A stretch of DNA of 64,000 nucleotides from Chloroflexota bacterium (lineage in GTDB: Bacteria > Chloroflexota > UBA6077 > FW602-bin22 > CADDYW01). The translations under genes were made by a program, and so were the position numbers. Below, piece by piece: positions 47,073-56,536 of the stretch. Each line of letters starts with the position of its first letter. The first letter of the stretch is position 1. Under the pieces are notes generated by a model. It was not told the DNA's origin, did no database searches, and saw nothing but the letters and a program-made list of their open reading frames with translations. The DNA lies in the NCBI GenBank assembly GCA_902810745.1, contig CADDYW010000002.1, forward strand, positions 1-64,000, written 5' to 3'.

Positions 47073-47088
47073 CTCACAAACGCACAGA
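47073..47088 (+). repeat. Iteron-like repeat 2
   Basis: CTCACAAACGCACAGA, a diverged copy of repeat 1 in the same orientation. A TGTGTCCAT motif lies at 47043-47051 just before it. Confidence 0.4.
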
Positions 47089-47534
47089 AGTATCGGTCGT
47101 GTCAAACGTGCCCATGCACCAGGGGATTGGTCGCTCTCTTGCAACCGACGCGGGGACAGACCTGACCGCGACTGGCTGACGGCGGAGCAGACCAGTGCTC
47201 CCCGAAATAATCTGCCCGGACCCCGGGTGCGGTACGAGAGTCCCGCGGTCCGGCCACGACGCTCGGGAACGTTGGCGACTCGATCAGCCTGGCGCCCGCG
47301 CCACGCCGTGATCCAGACGGCAACCGGTGAGCGGTTGCGACTGGACACCGCCGCCACCTTCACCGTCGACGCGTCTCCCGCTTGAGTTTGGGCGGCGGGG
47401 ACGAGGACGCCGATGAAGGGCGATCGTACCGACCCATCCGAGCGCTCGGAGCGGGGGCGATCGTTGACCGGCTTGCAGGGACCCTGGTCACATCCTTCCA
47501 TCTGCACTACTATACGGATGCACGTTTATTAGAA

Positions 47535-47550
47535 CTTACAGACATACAAA
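47535..47550 (+). repeat. Iteron-like repeat 3
   Basis: CTTACAGACATACAAA, same orientation as repeats 1 and 2. It forms an inverted pair with repeat 4, about 30 bp away. Confidence 0.5.
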
Positions 47551-47581
47551 AATGGAACAGTGCGTACGTACAGATCTGTGT

Positions 47582-47597
47582 CCATACGTCTGTAACG
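47582..47597 (-). repeat. Iteron-like repeat 4 (inverted)
   Basis: Read on the minus strand GTTACAGACGTATGGA, opposite to repeat 3. Together they form a dyad with arms TTACAGACATAC and its near complement. The TGTGTCCAT motif is also present here (47577-47585). Confidence 0.5.
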
Positions 47598-48149
47598 TCC
47601 TCTCGGGTGGATGGCTGAGCTCGTGAGTGGTGGACATACGTGACATAACGTTGGTACCCCGGCGTTCGCTCGACGATGTCGAGGGAACGACCGCTCCCTT
47701 TCCAGGCCACGAAGAACGCTGCCTTCTCTCGCCCGTGGATCCTCGCCGCACAGGTCACTCATGAACAGGCTCCGTCGGTAGCCGATCCCCGCGCTCCTGG
47801 CCCTGACGGGTAATGTAATATATCGTGTATCCCTCGGCTGCAGCGCTCCGACCTGACAATCGAGTAATCCATGGTCGTTACAGAATCACATCCTCATACC
47901 TGCACGGAGGTATATCGAGAAGTCTATACGGTCATATTCCCGCGCAGAAACGCTATTGTGAGTCGGTCGTGATATACGATTGTCCGTCGATACGGGCACG
48001 GGTTGCGACAGGATATCGAGCAGACGGGAGGGTCAAGAACTGTCAGCGATTAGCTCCAGGATCCGGGTCCACGCGATCGTCCCGACGGGGGCCGGCCCGT
48101 GCTGGTGCTCCCGCACGGGCGGGAGACGAGCGATTGATTGGACGTCTTT

Positions 48150-49080
48150 CCGGTTGCCCTAGGTCCCCGGGAGAGCAGGCGGAAGTGATCCGGATCGCGA
48201 CGACGGTCTGGCTGGTTCGGTCCGAAGCCTGGCGGTGATGGCCAGTAGACGACGATGACACGCCGCGTGGCCCGGTCGCCCAGTAGGATGTCGGCGTTGA
48301 CCACCCACGATTATCCGGGATCCGAGGAGGGCGACCCCGCGACCCACCGCCAGACGACCGACGCGTGCCGGGGCGCGCAGACGAAGGGTCTCCCCATCCC
48401 AGCCATGGCCTTTCCCGTGGAGGAACAGCCGTTGAATCGCCCAGCGGTGGAGATCGGCCTGCACCTGCCGCGGGCGCGCCGGGAGGTCGGCGATCCAGCG
48501 CCATGGCTCGTCGGCGGTCTCGTCGCAGACCGCGCTGAGCTGAGCAGGCCCCCGTCCCCGTCCTGCGAGGCTGGCATCAGAGCACTAGGAAGGTCGCCCG
48601 TCGTGGTCTCCCGTCCCGGCCCAGCGGGTACGCGCCGGTCCAGTCGGCGCCGCGATTGGCAGCAACTGTGCGCCCCGCGCGGGTCGTCCCGTCGTGGAAG
48701 CACATCCGGACCTGGCTCTGGACCCGCGGCCCCGAGACCCGGTCAAAGGCATTGGCCGCGTCGACCTTGCGGAGCGTCCCGAAGGCTCGATCTGCTGCCG
48801 AGGATGCGGTGGTCGCGCCGCACCAGGGGTAGACGCTCCTCCACCTCGCCGAGAGAGCCGAGCGGCTACTGCGAATAAGGTTCTCTCGGCCAGACCGACG
48901 TGGTACGCCCGCGGGCACACGGCCACCGGCAGGACGATCCCGCCGTCGGCAAGCCCAACCGGTAGCGCGACGACCTGATCGGCCCCGTAGGCGAGATCGC
49001 GGACCAGATGGAGGTGGCGGAGGCGCCGGTGGGGGACGAAGCAACGGCGCGGATCGCGCGCGAACCGCCACCGCAGGTCC
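48150..49080 (-). pseudogene. Decayed DDE transposase remnant
   Basis: No intact frame, but successive minus-strand frames give pieces resembling IS4-like transposases: near 49080-48880 VVALPVGLADGGIVLPVAVC, and near 48520-48310 HRWAIQRLFLHGKGHGWD, where a Y-x2-R-x3-E-x6-K block would be expected with E replaced by Q. Several frameshifts separate them. Family assignment is tentative, from pattern recognition only. It is unrelated in sequence to the intact IS at 22 kb. Confidence 0.35.
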
Positions 49081-49099
49081 GCCAGAAGCTATCGCCTGT

Positions 49100-49125
49100 G
49101 CCTGATACCCTCAAGGGTATCAGGC
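49100..49125. repeat. Perfect palindrome with 12-bp arms
   Basis: GCCTGATACCCT, then CA, then AGGGTATCAGGC. No T-tract follows, so it is not an ordinary terminator. Its half-site contains TGATAC, also found in both parA operator repeats, hinting at a common binding protein. It lies ~25 bp upstream of the transposase remnant and could instead be an end of that element. Confidence 0.6.
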
Positions 49126-49663
49126 GACGTCGCGCCAAGATGTCCTTCCTGCTGTCCTGGACGTTCTGCTGGTCGGTCTCTCGGTCGAGCGCCTCTCCCT
49201 GCTGACAGTCGAGGTGTCAATCGACGACCAGGGCAGCGACGCGACGGCCCGGACGCCAGCGCTCACTGCCACGTAGCATCTACAACGTGCGATGTAGCAC
49301 TTTCGCTCCGCGCTTTTCTGTGGACTTGTCAGTGACACTGACGCGACGTGGCAGAGCAACTGCGAACTCCCCGCATCGACGTGTCGCAAAGACACACCGA
49401 AGCCGCGGATGCGGTCAGGAATTGCCAAATGCGCATAGCTGTGTCCAATGGGCATAGCAATATCCAGGAAGGCAGGATGACCCCAGGGCGGATGAGTGGA
49501 TCCCCGTTGGAGTGGACGTCGCCGACCGAACGGTGGGCGAGCCAAGCGGGACCGGACGTTCGACGGGCGCGGGCGCTACCAGGACGAAGGACGTGAGGTC
49601 GGGCCGAAACCGACGACTAAGTCGTGACATAACAATAACTCGACAGAATCACTGTGGGGAATT

Positions 49664-49672
49664 TGTGGATAA
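49664..49672 (-). promoter_or_regulatory. DnaA box
   Basis: The minus strand reads TTATCCACA, the exact bacterial DnaA consensus. A degenerate site lies a few bases away (TGTGGGGAA, about 49653-49661). A single consensus box may occur by chance; its interest comes from the neighbouring repeats and the AT-rich tract at 49963. Confidence 0.45.
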
Positions 49673-50263
49673 GATTGCGTCGGGTCGTGTCGGGAGTGCG
49701 ACGCGCCTAGTTGACAGAAAATGTAGTCGCGGCTCAGGGCGGTAGTGCAGCCTCTCGGCGTCATGCAAACACGCTGCGATCCGTGGAGCAGAGGCTCCGG
49801 AGCCGAGATCAGCCATACCGTTCGCTCGGTCCCGCCAGTCCGGTGTCGGTAAGGGCCGCTGTCCACGCCGCGGCCGGAATCCCGTCCCGCCACGCACGAG
49901 CATCGACCCCTGCTGGGATGGAGCTCCTCCCGGCCGGCGTGCGGGTGCCAGGAATGAGAGGTTAGTTTTTTAGTTTTTGATTTAGCTCATATACTGCTGA
50001 ATATTCGACGGGGTGTACGTTCGCGAGTCATACCGATCCGAAATGGACATCCGCCGACCCTGGACGGCTATCGTTCCGAGCTCCGACGCGGAATCCCTGG
50101 CGCGCTGGGGCCAAACCGGGGCCAGGGAGCGACGCCTCGTCGTGGCGCGTGGTGACGTCGACGTGGGCTCACGCGGAGACCTGCGCAGGCGGGACGCGTG
50201 GTTGTGACCGCGCGCGCACGGCGACGTCTTAAAGAACAGGGCCTGGGTGGTCTGGCAGCCTTA

Positions 50264-50905
50264 TTACCGGCCCGAGGAATCGGTGGTCGACCCCAGGCGT
50301 GGGCTTCGGGCCAGCCGAAGCAGAAACGGGCGGATCGTCGCGATCGCGCGAGCGCGGTGACTGATCGCGTTCTTGACCTGCATGGGCAGCTCGGCGACGG
50401 TATAGGTGTAGCCATCCGGGACGAAGATAGGATCGAAGCCAAAGCCGTCGGTACCGGCTGGCGTCCGAGCGATCCGACCCACGAGCACCCCCTCGCCCTC
50501 GACAAGGATCTCTCGCGGGTCGGCGACCGCGACGTGGCAGACGAAGCGTGCGCCGCGCTGCTCGTCGGGGAGCCCGGCAAGGCGGCGAAGGACCTGCTCG
50601 CACCGGTCCTGATCCGACGAGCCGCGGCCGGCGAATCGCGCCGAGTGTGGCCCCGGCCAGCCGCCGAGGGCGAAGACCTCCAGTCCGGAGTCGTCGGCCA
50701 GGGCAAGCATTCCACTCTGAGCAGCGAACGCACGGGCTTTGATGCGCGCGTTCTCGGCGTACGTTGCGCCCGTCTCGGGCACATCCAGCTCCAATCCAAG
50801 CTCGGCAGGTGCGACGAGCCTGAGCGGTACGCCCTCCAGGATCGCCGACACCTCGCGCATCTTGCCAGGATTGTTCGTCGCGACGAGCAGGCTCTGTTTG
50901 ACCAT
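50264..50905 (-). CDS. rdgB: Non-canonical purine NTP pyrophosphatase (RdgB/HAM1)
   Basis: 213 residues. Family motifs: LLVATNNPGKMREV (SxNxxK-type), ALADDSGLEV, GPHSARFAG and GFGFDPIFVPDGYT, then SHRARA. It hydrolyses ITP/XTP and dITP to monophosphates, keeping damaged purines out of nucleic acids. ATG at 50905 has AGGAG ~12 bases upstream. Confidence 0.93.
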   Translation of the reverse strand: MVKQSLLVATNNPGKMREVSAILEGVPLRLVAPAELGLELDVPETGATYAENARIKARAFAAQSGMLALADDSGLEVFALGGWPGPHSARFAGRGSSDQDRCEQVLRRLAGLPDEQRGARFVCHVAVADPREILVEGEGVLVGRIARTPAGTDGFGFDPIFVPDGYTYTVAELPMQVKNAISHRARAIATIRPFLLRLARSPRLGSTTDSSGR

Positions 50906-51574
50906 TCTGGAAAAGATCTCCTAACCCCCCCATGTCACTGCGGCCGATGATCGACTGTCGAGCGGCGATCACGCGCGATATCCATCCCTCGTAGTACATT
51001 GTACCCGCGAACCGTCGAACCCCTCCAGCGGACTGGTGCGCTGTGCTAACCGAGGGTTCACGCGGTGCGTAACCCAGGCTGGCCTCAGGCACCAATCGTT
51101 CAGCGGTGCCCACGACCGAAGATCGGAATGGTGTCACGTCATCGGTCACGATCTGTCACGAAAGGTGCTCGCTGTCAGGTAGGTCCTGCACCACCGTGGG
51201 CAATGTCGGCGCGCGCAGGAGTGCAGAAACTAGATATGTGGTTGTATCACCTAACATATTTGGTTCAATCTGAGGCTTGACCGGTCCGTGGTAGGGTGAT
51301 TATATAATTATACTAGCATTGTCCTGTGAGCCGAGACCGGACTCGCCCTATCTTGCGGACCAACGCGATGCACGTCGGTCCGACCGGATCGGACCGGATC
51401 CTCCGGCCGTGTCGGGCTGCAGGACGGGCCGGGCGCGTGACGGTCTTGCACATAGCCGGCTTCCGCCAGGCTATGCTGACGCGTTTACCAGTGGAGTCTG
51501 GGTGCGGCGAGCCGCGTCCACTGTCGAGCAGCGACGTCGTGGGGCCAGGGCCTCCCGCCTTAAGGAGTACGCCA
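50906..51574. other. Divergent regulatory region between rdgB and the winged-helix gene
   Basis: About 670 bases with no supported gene. It contains an AT-rich promoter near 51277-51306 and, in the predicted leader, a 7-bp-arm hairpin GGTCCGA/TCGGACC (51377-51395). The leader to the ATG at 51575 would be ~260 nt. Confidence 0.5.
51277..51306 (+). promoter_or_regulatory. Promoter of the winged-helix regulator gene
   Basis: TTGACC (51277-51282), 18-nt spacer, TATATA (51301-51306) within an AT-rich tract that also holds a TATAAT two bases later. The spacing and AT-rich discriminator fit a sigma-70 promoter. Confidence 0.6.
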
Positions 51575-52207
51575 ATGGAGAGATCACCGGAGAGATCACC
51601 GCAGCGAGCTGGTGCAGAGAGCCAGCGGAGCGTCACTCCGCGTGCCGCCGCAGACGAGCTATTTGGCTCGACTGCCCTGGTGGATCTCCTGATCCAGCTG
51701 TGTGCGAGTCCTGAACGGCGGTTCTACGTGAACGAGCTCATCAAGCTGACCGGTCGTTTCCCACGCTCCATCCAGCTTGCTCTCGCGCGGCTAGAAGCCG
51801 CGGGCGTCGTACGAAGCGAGAGACAGGCAAACGCGAGATTCTACTGGGCAAATGTGGATCATCCGTTCTTCCCCGATCTCCGATCTCTGGTGATGAAAAT
51901 CCCCAACGTGGTCGACGCGTTGCGGGCTTCGCTGGAGACGCTGCCTGGCATTCGAGTCGCGTTCCTCCGCCCCGAAGACGCCGGGTCGACGGAGCTGGAG
52001 CTCGTCGTGATTGGCAATCAGGACCGAGGACGCGTCGAAGAGGCGATCGAGGCGGTCGAGGGTCAGATCGGTCGAAAAGTGCGCGTCGAGTGCTTCATCC
52101 CGGACGAGTGGGCTCGCCAGGCGAAGCGCGAGCGTTCTTTCGTGCGCTGGCTTCTCGAAGAAGAACGCTCGTACATTATTGGTGGGGATGCGGACCTGCC
52201 GTCGTGA
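51575..52207 (+). CDS. Winged-helix regulator with nucleotidyltransferase-like C-terminal domain
   Basis: 210 residues from ATG 51575, with AAGGAG seven bases upstream. Residues ~30-95 form a winged helix (FYVNELIKLTGRFPRSIQLALARLEAAGVVRSE). The second half resembles an MNT-type nucleotidyltransferase fold, but the DxD pair is ExE (STELELVVIG), suggesting loss of catalysis. Codons 2-9 contain a tandem 12-bp repeat (GAGAGATCACCG twice). Homologous regulators often control neighbouring genes; no partner toxin is seen. Confidence 0.72.
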   Translation: MERSPERSPQRAGAESQRSVTPRAAADELFGSTALVDLLIQLCASPERRFYVNELIKLTGRFPRSIQLALARLEAAGVVRSERQANARFYWANVDHPFFPDLRSLVMKIPNVVDALRASLETLPGIRVAFLRPEDAGSTELELVVIGNQDRGRVEEAIEAVEGQIGRKVRVECFIPDEWARQAKRERSFVRWLLEEERSYIIGGDADLPS

Positions 52208-52228
52208 CGTCTCCTCTCGGCACGGCTC

Positions 52229-52837
52229 TTATGCCTTCGAGGGAGCTACCTTCGCAGCACGCGCCTCGGCCTTGCGCCGCTCGGCCTCTTCCTTCTGACG
52301 GCGCTCTTCTTCTTCCTGCGCCCAGTCGGTCGGGTGAGTGCGCGCGTAGTAGGTGGTTGGCACCAGAAGATCCTTTTTCGTCAGAAGCAGGTTGTGACGG
52401 CGCTCGTCGGTCGCGAGCTCGTAGACGTGATTCATCTTGATCGCGTCGAATGGGCAGTATTCTGCGCAGTAGCCGCACGACATGCAGAGCGATGCGTCGA
52501 TGTAGAACTCCTTTGGCTCGGGGATTGGCTTGCCGTGCTCGTCACTGGTCCGAACGATCCAGATGCATTGAGGCGGACATACCTTGGCGCAGATACCGCA
52601 GGAGGTGCACCGCTCTTTGCCGGTCTCGGCGTCGTAGAGCAGCATTGGGAGGTAGCGAAAACGCTCGGGGACCGCCAGACGCTCCTCGGGATACTGAACC
52701 GTGAAGATTCCGCTTTCGTCGGGTGTCTGAACGACGCCGTCGTCGACGTGGTGGCGGCCGATTCGCCCTCCGGTGCGAGCCTGCAGCAGGTGCCGGAAGG
52801 TGACGGTGAAGCCCTGAAAGATTCCCTGCCCGATCAT
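52229..52837 (-). CDS. nuoI: NADH-quinone oxidoreductase subunit I
   Basis: About 202 residues from ATG 52837, one base after the NuoBCD stop. Two [4Fe-4S] motifs (CTSCGICAKVCP and CMSCGYCAEYCP) carry N6a/N6b, relaying electrons toward NuoB. The C-terminus is a charged, Ala-rich helix. Longer starts (TTG 52879) would overlap NuoBCD. Convergent with the winged-helix gene. Confidence 0.9.
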   Translation of the reverse strand: MIGQGIFQGFTVTFRHLLQARTGGRIGRHHVDDGVVQTPDESGIFTVQYPEERLAVPERFRYLPMLLYDAETGKERCTSCGICAKVCPPQCIWIVRTSDEHGKPIPEPKEFYIDASLCMSCGYCAEYCPFDAIKMNHVYELATDERRHNLLLTKKDLLVPTTYYARTHPTDWAQEEEERRQKEEAERRKAEARAAKVAPSKA

Positions 52838-52838
52838 C

Positions 52839-55331
52839 TCACCGATCACACTCCCCCATATTAATGTCGATGCTCCCAAAGATGGCGATCAGATCGGCGA
52901 CCTTGTGACCGCGGCACATCGTCTCGAGGGCGGTGAGATTGATGAAGCTCGGCGCGCGAACGTGGTAGCGATAGGGATTGGGTGACCCATCACTGACGAT
53001 CCAGAAGCCCAGCTCGCCTTTCGGCGCCTCGATCCGGGCGTAGGTCTCGCCCTTCGGAACGCGCACCTGCCACATTTTCTTTCCCGTTAGAATCTCGCCT
53101 TCGGGAATGTCGCGCAGGGCCTGCTTCAGAATACGCACCGACTGTCGCATCTCTTCCAGGCGGACGAGATATCGATCGAATGTATCGCCGTTCTTCCCAA
53201 CCGGGATATCGAAGTCGAATCGGTCGTAGATCGAGTACGGCTCGGCCCGTCGCACGTCGTAGGCGACACCGGACGCACGGAGAACCGGGCCACTCAGGCT
53301 GTAATCGATCGCCTGCTGTGCCGTCAGGCAGCCGATGCCCTTGCTACGCGTCACCAGGATCTCATTCCCGGTAAGGAACCGATCAAGCTCGTCGATAGAT
53401 CGAGGAAGCCGATTGTCCACCAGATCGCGCGCAATCGGCAGGAAATTCTCGGGCAGATCCCGCGAGACGCCACCAAAGCGCATGTAGTTACACATCATCC
53501 GCGAGCCAGCCGTCATCTCGAACAGGTCGAGGATCAGCTCACGCTCTTCGAATGCGTAGAGCACCGGGGTGAAAAAGGCGCCGATGTCGTTGAGGTACGT
53601 ACCGATCGCGAGCAAGTGATTCACGATGCGCGTCAGCTCGACCATGATTACGCGAATGTACTCTGCGCGCTCGGGTACGGCGAGTCCCATGAGCTTCTCG
53701 ACAGCGAGGGCATATCCCAGGTTGTTCGACATCGAGCAGATGTAGTCGAGCCGGTCGGTGTACGGAAAGATCTGAATGTAGGTACAACGCTCGCCAATCT
53801 TTTCGTGATTGCGATGGAGGTACCCGAACACTGGATCCAGCGCGACGATCGTTTCGCCCTCGAGCGTCACGACGATTCGGAAGACGCCGTGGGTGCTGGG
53901 ATGCTGTGGCCCAAAGCTCACGATCAGTCGGTCGGTCGATGGAATGCCGCGGTGCAGATCGCGCGCGTCGACGACCGGTATGTCCTCGGGAGGGGGCTGC
54001 CACGCATCGGGGTCGAAGCCGGGCGGATACTGCACGTTTCGATGCCATCGAGAACGCTGCTCGGCCCACTGATGGTTGCCATCGGGCCAGCGGCTGCTGA
54101 ATGGCTTGGCCGGCTCCTCGAAGTACGGTTCGTGATAATCCTTGCGCAGCGGGTGGCCCTCGAATCCGTCCCAGAGGAGCACGCGCCGAAGGTCGGGGTG
54201 GCCAGCAAAGCGAATTCCCATCAGGTCGTAGATCTCGCGCTCCTGCAAGCTCGCTCCCGGCCAGATGGGGGTCAGCGAGGGCGCGACCGGATCCTCCTTG
54301 GGCAGCGCAGCCTTCAGAAAGAGCGGAGGCCCGCTCCGCTGGCTCCCGTAAATGTGATAGACCACCTCGAATCGATCAGGGTAGTCTACGCTGCTCACAT
54401 TGGACAGATAATCCCAGCCGAGATCGTCCTTGATCCTCCGCGCCAGATTCGGCAGCTCGTCGACACGCGTCGAGAATAGCGCGGTACCATCGGAGAGCGT
54501 TCCCGGAACAAGCTCCTGGATCCGGCGGAGCGCCTCGAGGTCTCCGACGACACGAAGCTCGCCCGGGCGTGGCGGTGGCACCTCGGCTTCTGCTGGGCGA
54601 CCGGGCCGGGGCTTGGGCTTCTCTTCCGTCGGCTCGGGCTCCGCAGTAGAAGCCTCGGGTGCAGGCTCGTGCGCCGCGGCTCGAATCTCGGGAATCTGCC
54701 GGATGTCGATCAGATCGGGACCGAGGACCGGAATTGGAAAGCGCTCGTGCAGCCTCTCACCCCGCCGGCGTACCTGGCCACGCGTCTCCTGCTCGATCAT
54801 CTTCTGGAGCTGCATGATTCCGTACATCAGGGCTTCAGGTCGCGGTGGACAGCCCGGAACGTAAATATCGACCGGGATAAACTCATCGACGCCCGAGACG
54901 ACGTTATACCCTTCCTTGAAGGGCCCACCGGAGATGGCACACGCCCCCATCGCGATGACGTACTTCGGATCGGGCATCTGGTGATAGAGACGGACGATCT
55001 GGGGGATCATCTTCTTGGTGACCGTACCCGGCACGATCATCAGATCCGCCTGACGAGGAGAGGCGCGCATGATCTCCGCCCCGAAACGAGCAAGATCGTA
55101 ACGAGACGCGGCGGTGGCAGCCATCTCGATGAAGCAGCACGCGGTGCCAAACATCAGTGGCCAGAGCGAGGAGCGCCGACCCCAGCTCGTCACCTTGCCA
55201 AGTACGCGATCGAGCAAGCCATCGGCAGCAAGCTCTCGAACCTTGTCCGTCGTCGTGAGGATGACGGTCTGATTGACCTCGTCAAGGTCCTGAGAGGTTG
55301 CCGGATCTGGTGCGTGAGAGTCTTGATCCAC
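52839..55331 (-). CDS. nuoBCD: Fused NADH-quinone oxidoreductase subunits B, C and D
   Basis: 830 residues in one frame. Residues ~30-185 are NuoB with the N2 ligands C65, C66, C131 and C161. A Pro/Glu-rich linker (~215-260) precedes NuoC (about 260-410: [30 protein letters not shown]). NuoD follows from ~465 (GPQHPSTHG, ending DINMGECDR). These form the quinone-binding Q-module of complex I. GTG at 55331 has AGGAGG nine bases upstream. Other nuo genes are not adjacent. Confidence 0.93.
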   Translation of the reverse strand: MDQDSHAPDPATSQDLDEVNQTVILTTTDKVRELAADGLLDRVLGKVTSWGRRSSLWPLMFGTACCFIEMAATAASRYDLARFGAEIMRASPRQADLMIVPGTVTKKMIPQIVRLYHQMPDPKYVIAMGACAISGGPFKEGYNVVSGVDEFIPVDIYVPGCPPRPEALMYGIMQLQKMIEQETRGQVRRRGERLHERFPIPVLGPDLIDIRQIPEIRAAAHEPAPEASTAEPEPTEEKPKPRPGRPAEAEVPPPRPGELRVVGDLEALRRIQELVPGTLSDGTALFSTRVDELPNLARRIKDDLGWDYLSNVSSVDYPDRFEVVYHIYGSQRSGPPLFLKAALPKEDPVAPSLTPIWPGASLQEREIYDLMGIRFAGHPDLRRVLLWDGFEGHPLRKDYHEPYFEEPAKPFSSRWPDGNHQWAEQRSRWHRNVQYPPGFDPDAWQPPPEDIPVVDARDLHRGIPSTDRLIVSFGPQHPSTHGVFRIVVTLEGETIVALDPVFGYLHRNHEKIGERCTYIQIFPYTDRLDYICSMSNNLGYALAVEKLMGLAVPERAEYIRVIMVELTRIVNHLLAIGTYLNDIGAFFTPVLYAFEERELILDLFEMTAGSRMMCNYMRFGGVSRDLPENFLPIARDLVDNRLPRSIDELDRFLTGNEILVTRSKGIGCLTAQQAIDYSLSGPVLRASGVAYDVRRAEPYSIYDRFDFDIPVGKNGDTFDRYLVRLEEMRQSVRILKQALRDIPEGEILTGKKMWQVRVPKGETYARIEAPKGELGFWIVSDGSPNPYRYHVRAPSFINLTALETMCRGHKVADLIAIFGSIDINMGECDR

Positions 55332-55417
55332 GACTAGGTGCCTCCTATCCGAGGCGTTTCCGCGCTACCATTATATCACCGATGCAGTGGAGCAGAGAGC
55401 CAGGAACCCGGTAACCG

Positions 55418-56074
55418 CTACGCCGAGCCGGCCAGTCGATGGGCCTGGCGTTGCGGTTCGGGCAAGCGATAGCCGCGCGTGCACGCCAGCACCCAGCGGA
55501 TCGCGGCCTCAAGACTTATCCGATTCCCGATGGATACGTACACTGGCTTCACCCCCGCGCGCGTCCGAACTGCTGCCCCGACGATCTCTCCGTGATCCTC
55601 GATGGGCTGCCAATCACCTCGATTTTCGCCGACCGGTCGGTGCTTTCCGATCAGCAGGGACTTCGCGCAGCCGATCGTCGGACGATCCAGAATCAGTCCA
55701 ATGTGGCTGGCGATGCCGATGCGGCGCGGATGTGAGATGCCGTGGCCGTCGACGATGACGAGATCGGGCTCGAGGGGTAGCTTCTCGCAGGCGGCGATGA
55801 TCGCGGGCGCTTCGCGAAACGAGAGCAGACCGGGGACGTAAGGGAAGGTGATCGGAGCGTCGGCGGTGGTTCCGTCGAGCATCCGAAGATCCGGGTAGGA
55901 ATCGACCACGACCGCGGCCCGAACGATGCCCGCCGGAAATGCGACGTCGATACCCGCGACCAGCTTCACCGATTCGGGCTCGCCGGTTCGGACAACGAGT
56001 CCCGCCAGGTCGGCCTGGATCTGTCGAGCCTCAGCCGCTGAAACGTCCCATCGGTTGAGTGTGCGTAGCCTCAC
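55418..56074 (-). CDS. nfi: Endonuclease V
   Basis: 218 residues. The RNase H-like core shows VKLVAGIDVAFPAG (first Asp), YVPGLLSFREAPAI (substrate Tyr, Glu), VDGHGISHPRRIGIASHIG and GCAKSLLIG. It cleaves DNA near deaminated adenine. GTG at 56074 follows GGTGG. It is upstream of nuoBCD on the same strand, ~85 nt away, with a TATAAT (55375-55370) between. Confidence 0.9.
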   Translation of the reverse strand: MRLRTLNRWDVSAAEARQIQADLAGLVVRTGEPESVKLVAGIDVAFPAGIVRAAVVVDSYPDLRMLDGTTADAPITFPYVPGLLSFREAPAIIAACEKLPLEPDLVIVDGHGISHPRRIGIASHIGLILDRPTIGCAKSLLIGKHRPVGENRGDWQPIEDHGEIVGAAVRTRAGVKPVYVSIGNRISLEAAIRWVLACTRGYRLPEPQRQAHRLAGSA

Positions 56075-56536
56075 CCACCAATTGTACTCCAGCCCGCTCG
56101 ACCGAGCCAGCGTCTGCCGGTCTCGGGTCGCCTGGCTCGACTGGAATTGTCCAGATGTGAGCTAGCCGCAGGAGAGGCGTGGCGTGAATGGCGGTCAGCC
56201 AGGGGAAAATCACGTGCAGTAGGAGTCCATCCGCGATCGTCGTTCGTTGACGATAGATCACCCCAGAACCCTCCCAACCAGCTTTGGGCGACCGACGAAT
56301 CCCGGCGTCGCGGGTGTTAGCCCGAGGGTGCCCAAATCAGAAGGGACGTGGCAACTCTCGTGCCGTTCTTTCTTTAGTTGAATCTCACGTGGGGATCGCG
56401 GTAGTATCTATGCACTGGAGTCGCGCCAGGGTGCGTGATCGGGGTGCCGCCCGGCGGTCACGTTCTCGGTGGGGCGGAGTGGCGCTGCCCAGACCATCTC
56501 CAGATGGGACGCCGGGTCACGGCGGAGGCTGACAAG
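56075..56536. other. Intergenic region between nfi and the zinc-peptidase-like gene
   Basis: Divergent region of ~460 bases with no supported gene. It contains the promoter at 56378-56407. No dyad or riboswitch-like structure recognised. Confidence 0.4.
56378..56407 (+). promoter_or_regulatory. Promoter of the zinc-peptidase-like gene
   Basis: TTGAAT (56378-56383), 18-nt spacer and TAGTAT (56402-56407). The leader would be ~120 nt if translation starts at 56537. Confidence 0.55.

Larger units (their letters stand above)
46704..50263. other. Long stretch without an intact gene, with AT-rich islands
   Basis: About 3.5 kb between parA and rdgB. Many short frames cross it but none has a ribosome site together with a recognisable product. 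It contains iteron-like repeats, a transposase remnant, a long palindrome and a DnaA box (all listed), plus AT-rich tracts near 46982-47040, 47810-47830 and 49963-50010. It contrasts with the tightly packed flanks. Confidence 0.6.

Noticed and set aside
47825-48238. 137-residue frame in the gene-free region
   Set aside because: No ribosome site or recognisable domain, and composition shifts from AT-rich to Arg/Gly-rich along the frame.
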